From UBA6100 sp049658145 (GTDB taxonomy: Bacteria > Actinomycetota > Coriobacteriia > Anaerosomatales > Anaerosomataceae): a stretch of 64,000 nt of DNA. Position 1 is the stretch's first letter. Each line of letters begins with the position of its first letter. Below, piece after piece: positions 42,712-51,052 of the stretch. The position numbers and the translations under genes are program-made. The notes under the pieces were generated by a model. That model searched no databases, was not told the origin of the DNA, and saw only the letters and a list, made by a program, of their open reading frames with translations. The stretch covers positions 11,642 to 75,641 of the forward strand of contig JBASOJ010000095.1 of NCBI GenBank assembly GCA_049658145.1, in the 5' to 3' direction.

Positions 42712-43152
42712 GTGAAATCCATCAAGGCACGGATCATCCTGCTCGTACTCATCGTGAACCTGCTCGGCGGTGCGGTGATCATGGCGGGCATGAACGTGGC
42801 GTACAAGAACAATGTAGCGCTGGTCAAGGAGGCCTCCGCTGAGACGATCGACCAGGACGCTGTTCAGGAGCAACTCTTCGCCGACATGGCAGGCAACCGC
42901 AACCGGGCCATCGTGATGGTCGCGGTGCTTGCCCTCGTGATGTCAGCCGGGTTGCTCGTGGTACTCGACCGGCTGCTGTTCAAGCGCCTGAAGAAGATCA
43001 TCCACGACACTATGAGCGTCATCGGCGGCAACTTTGACACGCCGATCGTGGTGGTGCGCGATGACGAGATGGGCGAGCTCGAGCGGACGCTCGAACAGTT
43101 CAGGCTTCTGTTCATCGAGGCCGTGCAGAGGGTCAACGCCTCGCAGAGCTGA
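42712..43152 (+). CDS. Short membrane protein with HAMP-like domain
   Basis: 146 residues from GTG at 42712, with AGGGGA 8 bases upstream (a much longer open frame upstream crosses the tRNA and is rejected). TM1 (IILLVLIVNLLGGAVIMAGM), a ~45-residue outside loop, TM2 (AIVMVAVLALVMSAGLLVVL), then a HAMP-like segment with DDEMGELERTLEQFRLL. There is no output domain, so it looks like a receptor without a transmitter; partner proteins cannot be named. Confidence 0.75.
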   Translation: MKSIKARIILLVLIVNLLGGAVIMAGMNVAYKNNVALVKEASAETIDQDAVQEQLFADMAGNRNRAIVMVAVLALVMSAGLLVVLDRLLFKRLKKIIHDTMSVIGGNFDTPIVVVRDDEMGELERTLEQFRLLFIEAVQRVNASQS

Positions 43153-43183
43153 GCAGTCCTCCGCCCGACGACCGCACATCACC

Positions 43184-43208
43184 GGGGCCGCCCGACCAGG
43201 GCGGCCCC
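43184..43208 (+). terminator. Terminator after the HAMP-like gene
   Basis: GGGGCCGCCC-GACCA-GGGCGGCCCC, a perfect 10-bp stem with 5-base loop, 31 bases beyond the stop, followed by TTA. Confidence 0.75.
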
Positions 43209-43260
43209 TTATGCGTTCGGACAGCTATCGCTATGCTGGTCTTATCCGAAAGGAGTGGCC

Positions 43261-43896
43261 ATGTCCGAGGCACTCGCAACCCTCCGCGCGACTCTCGATG
43301 AGCGTATCGATGCGCGCGACCGTATCGGCGCCGTGACCGCGGCGCTCGACGCAGTCCGTGCCGGGAGCGTCACGATTCCCGAGCTCTACGACGCGCTGTG
43401 CGCACTGCTCGTAGACGTGGGCGCGTCCTGGCAGGCCGGCGAGACAGAGGTGTGGGAGGAGCACTACGCCACCGCCACCGTCCGCACCATCGTGGAAGCA
43501 GGCGAGCCGCTGGTGGCGGAGCACGCTGCCGCACGAGTCGATCGCACGGTGGTGCTCGCCACACCTCCCGAGGAGTATCACGACCTCGGCCTTCGGATGG
43601 CAGCCGACCGCTTCGCGCTCGCCGGGTGGACGGTCCACCTGCTCGGTGCGAACGTACCCGCCAGGGAGCTCATTACAGCTGCACGTGAACTTGCCGCACA
43701 CGCCATCGTGCTCTCGGCGTCCACGCACTTCCACCGCCTCGAACTCCGGCCCTACGTCGATGAGATCGCGGCGGCGCTCCCCGATGTACGCATCTGGGTG
43801 GGCGGCGCGGCGTTCGCCATCGAAGCCGAGGGGTGGGCGCGCGACATGCTGCTCGACCCGGCCGACATCCCCTCGCTCGCAGAGCAGGTGGGCTGA
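43261..43896 (+). CDS. Stand-alone CarH-like cobalamin-binding protein
   Basis: 211 residues from ATG at 43261 with AAGGAG 5 bases upstream. Residues ~25-90 form the four-helix B12-binding-2 cap containing W57-x9-E67-H68, the pattern used by CarH/LitR photoreceptors to cover the upper face of adenosylcobalamin. Residues ~94-205 form the Rossmann B12-binding domain with E105-x-H107-x2-G110 (variant of DxHxxG, lower axial histidine), LSAST and GGAAF. The MerR DNA-binding domain of CarH is absent. Its stop is 1 base from an ABC permease ATG, so it probably acts with that transporter. Confidence 0.85.
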   Translation: MSEALATLRATLDERIDARDRIGAVTAALDAVRAGSVTIPELYDALCALLVDVGASWQAGETEVWEEHYATATVRTIVEAGEPLVAEHAAARVDRTVVLATPPEEYHDLGLRMAADRFALAGWTVHLLGANVPARELITAARELAAHAIVLSASTHFHRLELRPYVDEIAAALPDVRIWVGGAAFAIEAEGWARDMLLDPADIPSLAEQVG

Positions 43897-43897
43897 G

Positions 43898-45025
43898 ATG
43901 CTGAGCTTCAGGATCGCCGCCCGCTTCCTCAAGAGCTCGCCGGGGCAGTCGGCGCTCATCATCGCCGGCATCGCCGTGGGCATCGCCACGCAGATCTTCG
44001 TCGGTTCCCTCATCACGAGCCTGCAGGCCGACCTGGTGGACAGCACCGTGGGCTCGAGCGCGCACGTCACGCTGCTCCCGCTGGAGGGCGACACCACCGT
44101 GCCCGAACGCCTCGCCGGCGACGCCGCCGATTCCGAACCCCTCGTCTCCACAGCGGTGGCCGTCCGTTCCCTCTCGGCCATCTACGCCGAGGGCGAGGAC
44201 AGCGTGCCGCTCCGTGTCAAGAGCGCCGAAGCCACCTCACTCGACACCATCTACAAGCTGTCCGAGAAGCTCACCGAGGGCACGTACAGCCTCGACGAGG
44301 CCGAGATCCTCGTCGGCACGGGGTTCGCCGGAGAGTACAGCGTCTCGCCCGGCGATGAGATCACCATCCTCCTGCCTGACGGCGCGCCCGCCACGCTCAC
44401 CGTGAGCGGCGTCTTCGACCTCGGCCAGTCGGCGGCGAACAACAGCTTCGCGTTCATCGACGAGGCGTCGGCCGCCGGCGCGCTCGGCCTGGCCGACGAT
44501 GAGTACTCGGCGATCGAGATCCAGCTCAGCGACGTGTTTGCCTCCTCCGAGGTGGCGCCACGCCTTGCGGACGAGTACGGCGTGGAGGCGGTGGACTGGC
44601 AGGCCGAGAATGAAGAGCTCCTGTCGGGTCTTGCGGCCCAGTCGGGCTCCTCGGCGATGATCCAGGTCTTCGTGCTCGTAGCTGTGGCGCTCGGCATCGC
44701 CTCCACGCTCGCCATCAGCGCCGTGCAGAAGACGCGGCAGATCGGCATCCTAAAAGCGATCGGCATGGGTGACGCGGCATCCGGCCGCATCTTCCTGTGG
44801 CAGGCGGCGCTTCTCGGCGCGGGCGGCACGCTCGGTGGCATCGGGCTCGGCTACCTGCTCATCTGGGGTTTCAGCTTCGCGCCCGTGCCGTTCTCGGTCC
44901 GCCCCGAGCCGACGTTCATCGCCATCTCGGCGGGCATCGGCATCACCGTGGCGCTGGTCTCCTCGATCATCCCGGCACGATCCACCTCGCGCCTCGATCC
45001 GATCGAGGTGATCCAGAATGGCTGA
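43898..45025 (+). CDS. FtsX/MacB-like ABC transporter permease
   Basis: 375 residues. TM1 (SALIIAGIAVGIATQIFVGSL, about 17-37), a ~230-residue extracytoplasmic MacB-PCD-like domain, and three C-terminal helices (IQVFVLVAVALGIASTLAI, LLGAGGTLGGIGLGYLLIWGF, FIAISAGIGITVALVSSII). The LKAIGMG coupling motif and ARSTSRLDPIEVI end are standard. Works with the ATPase that overlaps by 8 bases, as a mechanotransmission-type or lipoprotein-release-type system. Cobalamin-binding protein upstream is an unusual partner. Confidence 0.9.
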   Translation: MLSFRIAARFLKSSPGQSALIIAGIAVGIATQIFVGSLITSLQADLVDSTVGSSAHVTLLPLEGDTTVPERLAGDAADSEPLVSTAVAVRSLSAIYAEGEDSVPLRVKSAEATSLDTIYKLSEKLTEGTYSLDEAEILVGTGFAGEYSVSPGDEITILLPDGAPATLTVSGVFDLGQSAANNSFAFIDEASAAGALGLADDEYSAIEIQLSDVFASSEVAPRLADEYGVEAVDWQAENEELLSGLAAQSGSSAMIQVFVLVAVALGIASTLAISAVQKTRQIGILKAIGMGDAASGRIFLWQAALLGAGGTLGGIGLGYLLIWGFSFAPVPFSVRPEPTFIAISAGIGITVALVSSIIPARSTSRLDPIEVIQNG

Positions 45026-45719
45026 TCTGCTGGTCGCCGAGGCACTGGAGAAGGTCTACGGCGAGGGCGAGACCGCCACGCACGCGCTCAGGGGCGTGAG
45101 CTTCACGCTCGCCGAAGGTGAGTTCGCGAGCATCATCGGCCAGTCGGGCTCGGGCAAGTCGACACTGCTCAATATGATCGGCCTCCTGGACACGCCCACC
45201 TCGGGCCAGGTGGCCTTCGACGGCGAGAACACCACCTCGCTCGGCCGTAAGGGCCGCGCCCGCGTGCGCAACAGCGGCCTCGGTTTCGTCTTCCAGTTCC
45301 ACTACCTGCTGCCCGAGTTCAGCGTGTGGGAGAACCTCACCATGCCCGCGCAGATCGCGGGTCGCTCCATCACTGCCGAGGAGAGGACGCGTGCACTGGA
45401 GACGCTCGAGCTCCTCGGCCTCAAGGGCCTCGAGAAGAAGAACGCCAACCAGCTCTCCGGCGGGCAGAAGCAGCGCGTGGCGATCGGGCGCGCGCTCATG
45501 AACCAGCCCAAGCTGATCCTCGCCGACGAGCCCACGGGCAACCTGGACACCAAGAACACCGCGACCGTCTACGAGCTCTTCCGAACGATCAACGCCGAAC
45601 TCGGCACGTCGTTCCTGATCGTCACGCACGACCGTGCCGTGGCGCAGCAGACCGACCGCATCCTGGAAGTATCCGACGGCGAGCTGGTGCAGGACGTGCG
45701 GAACGACTACGCGAAGTAG
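45018..45719 (+). CDS. ABC transporter ATP-binding protein (LolD/MacB type)
   Basis: 233 residues. Walker A GQSGSGKSTLLN (about 36-47), Q-loop FVFQFHYLLPEFSVWEN, ABC signature LSGGQKQRVAIGRAL, Walker B LILADEPTGNLD and H-loop VTHDRAVA. The closest family is LolD/MacB/FtsE-type ATPases paired with four-TM permeases, in line with the gene just upstream. Confidence 0.94.
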   Translation: MADLLVAEALEKVYGEGETATHALRGVSFTLAEGEFASIIGQSGSGKSTLLNMIGLLDTPTSGQVAFDGENTTSLGRKGRARVRNSGLGFVFQFHYLLPEFSVWENLTMPAQIAGRSITAEERTRALETLELLGLKGLEKKNANQLSGGQKQRVAIGRALMNQPKLILADEPTGNLDTKNTATVYELFRTINAELGTSFLIVTHDRAVAQQTDRILEVSDGELVQDVRNDYAK

Positions 45720-45728
45720 GGCGCGCTC

Positions 45729-46679
45729 CTAGAGTCCGAGACCCAGCTGCCCCGCGGTGGCACCCTCCCAGGGCGACACGAGTTCGGAGCCGAGGATCTC
45801 GGACAGTTCGCGCGCGTTGCGTGGGGCGTAGTCGTACTTGCAGTTGTTGAACATCACGTAGGTGACATCCGTGCCGTCGGCCAGTTCGCGCACCTTCGGC
45901 GCCCACTCCTCGAGCTCGGCGGGCGTGTAGAGATAGTCGAAGCGGTCGGCCGCCGAGACGTTCCGGGCGAAGTACGTCTCGCGGTTGCGACCGTGCAGCC
46001 GCACGTACCCAATCTTGCTGGTGGCCGCCACGAGCGGCGGCATCGTCGTGCGCGTGGGGAACTGCGGCGCGTCAACGGCGACGTAACTGATGTCGCGGTC
46101 GGCGAGGAAGCCGAGCGTCTGGCGCACTCTCCCCTCCTCGACCCACGACGGATGGCGGAACTCCACGAGCATCCGCCGCTTGCCGAGCTTGGTGCGTGCG
46201 TAGTCGATGTACGCGAGATTCTCCTCGTGGAGCGCCTCATCGAGCGCGGTGAAGAACGGCGGGAACTGCATGAGGATGCCGCCGAGCTTGCCGGCCTCTT
46301 CGAGCGGCTCGATCGACTCGAGGAAGAGGTCGAACGCGACGTCGACCATCTCCTGCGACGGACGCTTCACCCGCCCGCGCTCCACCGCATGCGGGTACTC
46401 GCGTAGTTCGGGGTGGAGCGCCCGCTCATCCACGGCGTGCTGGGTCATCATGCCAAAGGCCTTCACGTGGAACGTGAAGCCCGGCGGTGTGCGTTTCGCC
46501 CAGTTCTCCACCACGCGCCGGTCAGGGATCGCGTAGAACGGCGCGTCGGCCTCGACCGTGTCGAAACGCTCGGCGTAGTAGCGCAGCCGTGCCGCGGGCG
46601 TGCTGATGTTCGACGGATACCATGCTTCGATCATGGTCCGATCGGCCCACGAGCAGGTGCCCACCCGCACCCGTCCCAT
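45729..46679 (-). CDS. DUF72 (YecE-like) protein
   Basis: 316 residues. Begins RVGTCSWADRTMIEAWYP and contains RLRYYAERFDTVEADAPFYAIP, FHVKAFGMMTQH, VEFRHPSW and YVMFNNCKYDYAPRNA, the ordered blocks of the DUF72 TIM-barrel family. Function of the family is unknown. It is convergent with the ABC ATPase gene (9-base gap) and 21 bases downstream of the small cytochrome gene. Confidence 0.93.
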   Translation of the reverse strand: MGRVRVGTCSWADRTMIEAWYPSNISTPAARLRYYAERFDTVEADAPFYAIPDRRVVENWAKRTPPGFTFHVKAFGMMTQHAVDERALHPELREYPHAVERGRVKRPSQEMVDVAFDLFLESIEPLEEAGKLGGILMQFPPFFTALDEALHEENLAYIDYARTKLGKRRMLVEFRHPSWVEEGRVRQTLGFLADRDISYVAVDAPQFPTRTTMPPLVAATSKIGYVRLHGRNRETYFARNVSAADRFDYLYTPAELEEWAPKVRELADGTDVTYVMFNNCKYDYAPRNARELSEILGSELVSPWEGATAGQLGLGL

Positions 46680-46700
46680 GTCGCTTGTCCGCCCTTCGGC

Positions 46701-47000
46701 CTACTGCAGAGACAGATACTCGGCGAGCGCCGCGGCTTCGTCGTCGCTGACGTCAGCACCCTTTTCGTTCATCTGGGTGATGACCTCGGCCCAACCGACC
46801 GCGTCGTACTCGGCGGCCCGGACCTTATCGAGCGAATGGCAGACGCCGTCGCACTTCTCGGCGAGGATCGTGGCGCCGTCCAGTCCGGTCGCCTCACCGA
46901 TCGTGGGCTCGACCTCCACCGCTGGTTCATCCGAGCCGCACGCCGCTACAAGGGCGAGAACGGCGAGCATCAGCACGACCAGCGCAACCCGCTTCATCAT
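46701..47000 (-). CDS. Small cytochrome c-like lipoprotein with CX3CH site
   Basis: 99 residues from ATG at 47000 (AAGGA 8 bases upstream; ATG 46997 also possible). Lipobox LVAAC gives lipidation at C21. A class I cytochrome c fold is indicated by ILAEKC50-DGV-C54-H55-SLDKV, VGWAEVITQM77NEKG and DEAAALAEYL. The heme motif has three residues between the cysteines rather than two, which is non-standard. M77 is placed like an axial ligand. Membrane-anchored electron carrier is the likely role. Confidence 0.8.
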   Translation of the reverse strand: MMKRVALVVLMLAVLALVAACGSDEPAVEVEPTIGEATGLDGATILAEKCDGVCHSLDKVRAAEYDAVGWAEVITQMNEKGADVSDDEAAALAEYLSLQ

Positions 47001-47048
47001 CGTTCGATCCTTTCGTCGTGCGCAGCCCGCACGGTGGGCTGACAACCG

Positions 47049-47951
47049 TTAGATACCCGCGCCGGACGCCCCCGACACGCGAGCGGCATCGGCCTCCAGA
47101 AGCGGCGTGTAGTCACGGAGGTAGTCATCGTAGGTGAGCGGCACCGGCGGCGCATGATACGGCCAGTCGAACGTCTCGACGACCAGGTCGCTGAAGTTCT
47201 CCCGCACGAACGCCTCGGTGCGGCGGTACTCCAGCAGCGGATCGAACTCTGACATACCGAAGAAGCAGGGCTGCGGATACGGGCCCGCGAGGTCCTCCTC
47301 GGTCACGGTGAGGACCTCGCGCACCTGCGCCACGAGTACCTGCAATGTGGACGCCGAGTACGACATGAGCCGCCCGCGCAGATCCGTGGGCGTCTCGAAC
47401 CCGCCGATGTCGCACATGAACCAGATCACCAGCTTGACAGCCGTCTCGTTGCCGAGCAGCCATGCCAGCGCGTTGCGTGGGAGCCGATGCTCGAGCGCAC
47501 TCACCACCGCGGTCACGAGCGCGCGGTCGATCGGCGGACGTGACAGCGCCAGGTTGCTCACACACGGCGCGAGCAGGCCGACCTTCGTCACACGCGGCTC
47601 CAGCCCCTGGAGTGCGCGAAGCGCGAGGATGCCGCCGAACGAGAAGCCCAGCAGCGCGAACTCGTCCGCCCCCACGTGGTCGGCGAGATCGCCGATCACC
47701 GCAGTGAGACGCGTGCTCGAGAAGCCTTCGGCAAGCGGCGTGCTGCCACCGTGCCCCGGCATCTCGAAGAAGTAGGTTCGGTACCGCTGGCCTATGAACT
47801 GGATCATCGGCGTCCAGTCCTCGATGAGCGAGACCGTGGCAGGCACGATGATGATAGGCGGGCCATCGCCGCATTCGGCGTAGCGCAACCGAGTTCCCGG
47901 CAGTTCGGCATCGTGCACAGTCACGGGGCAGGGCACGGACACGGTCGTCAT
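47049..47951 (-). CDS. Alpha/beta hydrolase
   Basis: 300 residues. Oxyanion-hole region VPATVSLIEDW, EMPGHGGSTPL, nucleophile elbow LGFSFGGILAL (serine near residue 112) and late DWPYHAPP histidine give a complete alpha/beta hydrolase triad pattern, with D in MSEFDPLLEY. Substrate unknown. Divergent from the DUF5677 gene by 41 bases. Confidence 0.88.
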   Translation of the reverse strand: MTTVSVPCPVTVHDAELPGTRLRYAECGDGPPIIIVPATVSLIEDWTPMIQFIGQRYRTYFFEMPGHGGSTPLAEGFSSTRLTAVIGDLADHVGADEFALLGFSFGGILALRALQGLEPRVTKVGLLAPCVSNLALSRPPIDRALVTAVVSALEHRLPRNALAWLLGNETAVKLVIWFMCDIGGFETPTDLRGRLMSYSASTLQVLVAQVREVLTVTEEDLAGPYPQPCFFGMSEFDPLLEYRRTEAFVRENFSDLVVETFDWPYHAPPVPLTYDDYLRDYTPLLEADAARVSGASGAGI

Positions 47952-47992
47952 CGCTCCTCGGCTGGGTGGGCTGTGCGGCAGATGAGGGTATC

Positions 47993-48775
47993 ATGGCCTC
48001 ATCCGGTCCGCCGAGCAAGGAGCCCGCCATCGCGCCGAACGACGCTTCAGCCGTACCCTCGGTCATCGCCGAGGCGCGCACGGGGCTGCGCACCCTGCAG
48101 GCGCCGCTGCAGGCCGGACTCGTGCTCGACGACTCGGCGCATGCGTTCCTCGGCTCGCTCTTCCTCATCAGGTGTGCCCGCAACCTGGCCGCCGTCCTCA
48201 CACTGTGCGAGGCGGGATGGGCACCCGAGGCGCAGACGCTCCTGCGTGCCATGGTCGAAGACATGGTCACCGTGAGCTACATCTCCACGGACCCCGTGGC
48301 GCTCGCCGCGAAGTGGCTCGGCTTCGAGAACCGGCGGCTGCCCGGACCGGAAGAGCTCATCGCAGCCTTCACGGGGGCGGAGGCACCCGAGCGCGAGGAT
48401 CGGCCGAAGTACGAGCGCTGGACGCGCCTGAGTTTCAACGCCATGGCCGAACGAGCCGACACGGTCGTGCCGGGCCTGACCGAGTACCTCGGCTATGTGT
48501 ACCCGATCCTGTCGGACCGCGCGCACGGCAACACCTCGGCGAGCGGCCTGTACGTGCATGTTCGTCCGGACGGCACCGTCGAGCCCCTGTTCCACCCCTC
48601 GACGAACCAGGTAGCGATCACGGTGTGCAACGCGGTCACGGCTGCGCTGACGACCGCCGACCGGGCCAAAGCGCTCGGTGTGGAGATCGAGCTGGAGCCG
48701 ATCGAGGAGGCCGAGCGCCGCATCTACGAGGCGTGCGGCATGCCGCCCGGAACCGTACCGGACATCACAGGATGA
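47993..48775 (+). CDS. DUF5677-like hypothetical protein
   Basis: 260 residues from ATG at 47993 (GAGGGT upstream). All-helical sequence with ARNLAAVLTLCEAGWAPEAQTLLRAMVEDM, the segment seen in DUF5677 proteins (usually R-x-L-x-E). Also YLGYVYPILSDRAHGNTSA. Function unknown. Family assignment is from memory of the pattern, not a search. Confidence 0.7.
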   Translation: MASSGPPSKEPAIAPNDASAVPSVIAEARTGLRTLQAPLQAGLVLDDSAHAFLGSLFLIRCARNLAAVLTLCEAGWAPEAQTLLRAMVEDMVTVSYISTDPVALAAKWLGFENRRLPGPEELIAAFTGAEAPEREDRPKYERWTRLSFNAMAERADTVVPGLTEYLGYVYPILSDRAHGNTSASGLYVHVRPDGTVEPLFHPSTNQVAITVCNAVTAALTTADRAKALGVEIELEPIEEAERRIYEACGMPPGTVPDITG

Positions 48776-48800
48776 CGATAACCACCTGATGCGGTATACT
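48772..48800 (+). promoter_or_regulatory. Promoter of the small ORF at 48809
   Basis: ATGACG (-35 like), a 17-base spacer and TATACT (-10) end 8 bases before an ATG, so the message would start at or just before the start codon. No ribosome binding site is present, in line with leaderless translation. Confidence 0.45.
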
Positions 48801-48808
48801 GTGCCCCG

Positions 48809-49033
48809 ATGGGGCACTCCATGTTGCGATATCCCCGCCCGGCCCGCCGGCTCGACGGAACCGCCACCGGCCAGGTGCCCTTCTCTCCCCTTTCTCAACC
48901 GAGCCGTCTTGTTCCACGCGTGCGCCGTCACGGTATCGTCTGGTTCAAGCGACCCACCGTGTCTTACGCCTCGACGGTGCGGCTGCGCCCGGTGAAGCGG
49001 ATCTTCACCACCCATCAGTACCTCGAGCTCTAG
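48809..49033 (+). CDS. Small arginine-rich ORF, possibly leaderless
   Basis: 74 codons (MGHSMLRYPRPARRL ... IFTTHQYLEL) fill the 250-base gap between the DUF5677 and DUF192 genes and end 4 bases into the convergent DUF192 gene. No family is recognised and the composition is basic and proline-rich, as can happen by chance at high GC. The only positive sign is the well-spaced promoter immediately upstream. Confidence 0.35.
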   Translation: MGHSMLRYPRPARRLDGTATGQVPFSPLSQPSRLVPRVRRHGIVWFKRPTVSYASTVRLRPVKRIFTTHQYLEL

Positions 49034-49458
49034 CGCTCTTCGGCGTACCCGAGGACGTCCCCCACCGCGATTCCCTGCTCCCCGGCCCACCCCTGCGGGA
49101 GTTCGACCACGTAGGGGCACGGCCCGGGGCTTGAGACGAGACGCGTGTCGCCCGGATCGAGCGGCTCGATCGCGGTGATCGTGAGGTTCTCCCCCACGAA
49201 CAACACGTCGATCGGAAAGGCGACCCGCTTCATGGCGAACGTTCGAACGATCGCATCGTCGTAGACGAAGAGCATGCCCGCGCCGTCCGGCAGGGAGTCG
49301 TACCCCTGGAGCCCACGCGAGCGCTCGTCATCGTCGTCGGCGAGGAACACCCGCACCTCGATGTCCCCGAGCGTGACAGTCGGCCCGGCATTCGCCGCGC
49401 AGCCGGCGACGAGCGCTGCCGCCAACGCGAACGAAACGATGCTCCGGAGCCGCGCCAT
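49030..49458 (-). CDS. DUF192 lipoprotein
   Basis: 142 residues from ATG at 49458; an ATG at 49491 is an alternative. Signal peptide ends ALVAGC, a lipobox. The DUF192 core is clear: ERSRGLQGYDSLPDGAGMLFVYDD, TFAMKRVAFPIDVLFV and VVELPQGWAGEQGIAVGD. Role of the family is unknown. Confidence 0.88.
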   Translation of the reverse strand: MARLRSIVSFALAAALVAGCAANAGPTVTLGDIEVRVFLADDDDERSRGLQGYDSLPDGAGMLFVYDDAIVRTFAMKRVAFPIDVLFVGENLTITAIEPLDPGDTRLVSSPGPCPYVVELPQGWAGEQGIAVGDVLGYAEER

Positions 49459-49578
49459 CCTGAACCCGACCTTTCCGTTGCCCGCTACCATCCGTCCCCA
49501 TCCTACGTCACCGGGCCGTGTCCGGCGCACCGCGCAGCGGTATCATGTTCGAACGGCAGCACGAGCGGGAGGACACAC

Positions 49579-50529
49579 ATGGCAGGGCACGGAGGGTCGA
49601 AGGCGGCGGTCATCGCCGCAGTGATCGGCAACCTCATCATCGCGATCATCAAGTTCATCGCCGCGGCCATCACGGGCTCGTCGGCCATGATCTCCGAGGG
49701 GATCCACTCGCTCGTCGACACCGGTAACGGCGGCCTTCTGCTCCACGGGATGTCCCGCGCCAAGCGGCCGGCCGATGAAGGGCACCCGTTCGGCCACGGC
49801 AAGGCGCTGTACTTCTGGACGCTCGTGGTGTCGGTCTCGATCTTCGGCATAGGCGGCGGCATGTCGCTGTACGAGGGCATCTCGCACATCCGGCACGTCG
49901 CGCCGGAGGCCATCCACAGCGATCCGACCGCGAACTACATCGTGCTCGCGATCGCGCTTCTGGTCGAAGGCTGGTCGTTCAGTGTGGCGATGCGCGAGTT
50001 CATCAGGGCGAAGGGCGCGCAGGGCGCCTGGGAGTACATCCGCAACACCAAGGATCCGAGCACATACACCATCGTCCTCGAGGACAGCGCGGCGATGCTC
50101 GGCCTGGTCTTCGCCTTCCTCGGCGTCTTCTTCGGGCACCTGCTGCAGAACCCGTATCTGGACGGCGTCGCATCGATCGTCATCGGATTGCTGCTCATGG
50201 CGGTGGCCTTCGTCCTTGCGTTCGAGACCAAGGGCCTGCTGCTGGGTGAGGGCGTCGACGCGGAGACGCTGGCGGACCTTAAGAGGCGTGTGGAGTCCGA
50301 CCCCGCTATCGACCGCGCGGGGGACATCCTGACGATGTACATGGGACCGCACAACCTGCTCGTGAACCTGGGAGTTGCGTTCAAGCCCGGGACCACCGCC
50401 GAGGAGATGCACGACTCGATCCGTCGGGTGGAGCGCAACCTGCAGGAAGCGTACCCCGAGTGCACGCGAGTCTATATCGAGGCGGAGTCGCTGCCTAGAA
50501 TGCAGGCCGCGAAGAACCTCGCGACCTGA
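49579..50529 (+). CDS. Cation diffusion facilitator transporter
   Basis: 316 residues with about six membrane helices. TM2 metal site in SEGIHSLVDTGNGG (HxxxD), the loop motif HPFGHGKALYFW and the TM5 site EDSAAMLGLVFAF are typical of CDF family proton-driven exporters of Zn, Fe or Mn. The C-terminal cytoplasmic domain (from about 215) has the ferredoxin-like fold with DPAIDRAGDILTMYMGPHNLLV. Metal not assignable; start codon ATG at 49579 has GGGAGGAC upstream. Confidence 0.93.
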   Translation: MAGHGGSKAAVIAAVIGNLIIAIIKFIAAAITGSSAMISEGIHSLVDTGNGGLLLHGMSRAKRPADEGHPFGHGKALYFWTLVVSVSIFGIGGGMSLYEGISHIRHVAPEAIHSDPTANYIVLAIALLVEGWSFSVAMREFIRAKGAQGAWEYIRNTKDPSTYTIVLEDSAAMLGLVFAFLGVFFGHLLQNPYLDGVASIVIGLLLMAVAFVLAFETKGLLLGEGVDAETLADLKRRVESDPAIDRAGDILTMYMGPHNLLVNLGVAFKPGTTAEEMHDSIRRVERNLQEAYPECTRVYIEAESLPRMQAAKNLAT

Positions 50530-50543
50530 CTGGGGCACGCCGC

Positions 50544-50921
50544 TCAGTTGGCGGTGCAGGTCATATCGACCGAGGCGGCACCATCATTGATGAGCGCGAG
50601 GGCATCCTCGAGGCCGACCATCTTGTTGGTGCGATGGCGCCGGAGGCGGTCGCCGACGCCGGCGAGCCGCTGCACCTGCTCGAACCCGAGTTTGCTGAAG
50701 TGGAGCTGCTCCCACTCGTCACGGTTCTTGGTGGCCCAGAGTTCGCCGAGCAGCCACCGTAGGTTGGCGATGTCGTCGGAGGTCAGGTACAGCCAGTCGG
50801 CCTTGAGTCCGCTCCGGGCCCGCTCCACCGCGCGGTCGACCGCGCGCTGGCGGTTCACTTCATGGACGCGAATACCGAGGCTCTCGTCGTTCACGGTGTG
50901 TCGAAGCACGGGACACTCCAT
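50544..50921 (-). CDS. Hypothetical protein
   Basis: 125 residues from ATG at 50921 (MECPVLRHTVNDESLG ...). Helical, charged, with WLYLTSDDIANLRWLLGELWATKN; no known motif. An earlier in-frame start exists but would cross the palindrome at 50946. No ribosome binding site is visible; an AT-rich ATAGTTATT element lies 7-14 bases before the ATG, so the transcript may be leaderless. Convergent with the CDF gene. Confidence 0.6.
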   Translation of the reverse strand: MECPVLRHTVNDESLGIRVHEVNRQRAVDRAVERARSGLKADWLYLTSDDIANLRWLLGELWATKNRDEWEQLHFSKLGFEQVQRLAGVGDRLRRHRTNKMVGLEDALALINDGAASVDMTCTAN

Positions 50922-50945
50922 TCGTGAATAACTATCGGGTCTGCT

Positions 50946-50961
50946 TGTGACATTCTTCACA
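50946..50961. promoter_or_regulatory. CRP/FNR-like palindrome
   Basis: TGTGA-CATTCT-TCACA is an exact TGTGA-N6-TCACA inverted repeat, the consensus for CRP-type regulators, centred about 32 bases before the start of the hypothetical gene at 50921. It probably overlaps the -35 region of that promoter. Confidence 0.55.
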
Positions 50962-51052
50962 GCAAGCATTGTCCCTGCACGAATAAGGAAACCCGAGTAA
51001 GCATGAAGGAATGTTACTCTCGCATGCATCACGGGTGGCCGCGGAGCCGGTC

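Noticed and set aside
48047..49120. 357-codon minus-strand frame over the DUF5677 gene
   Set aside because: Low-complexity arginine/glycine-rich translation antisense to a better supported gene.
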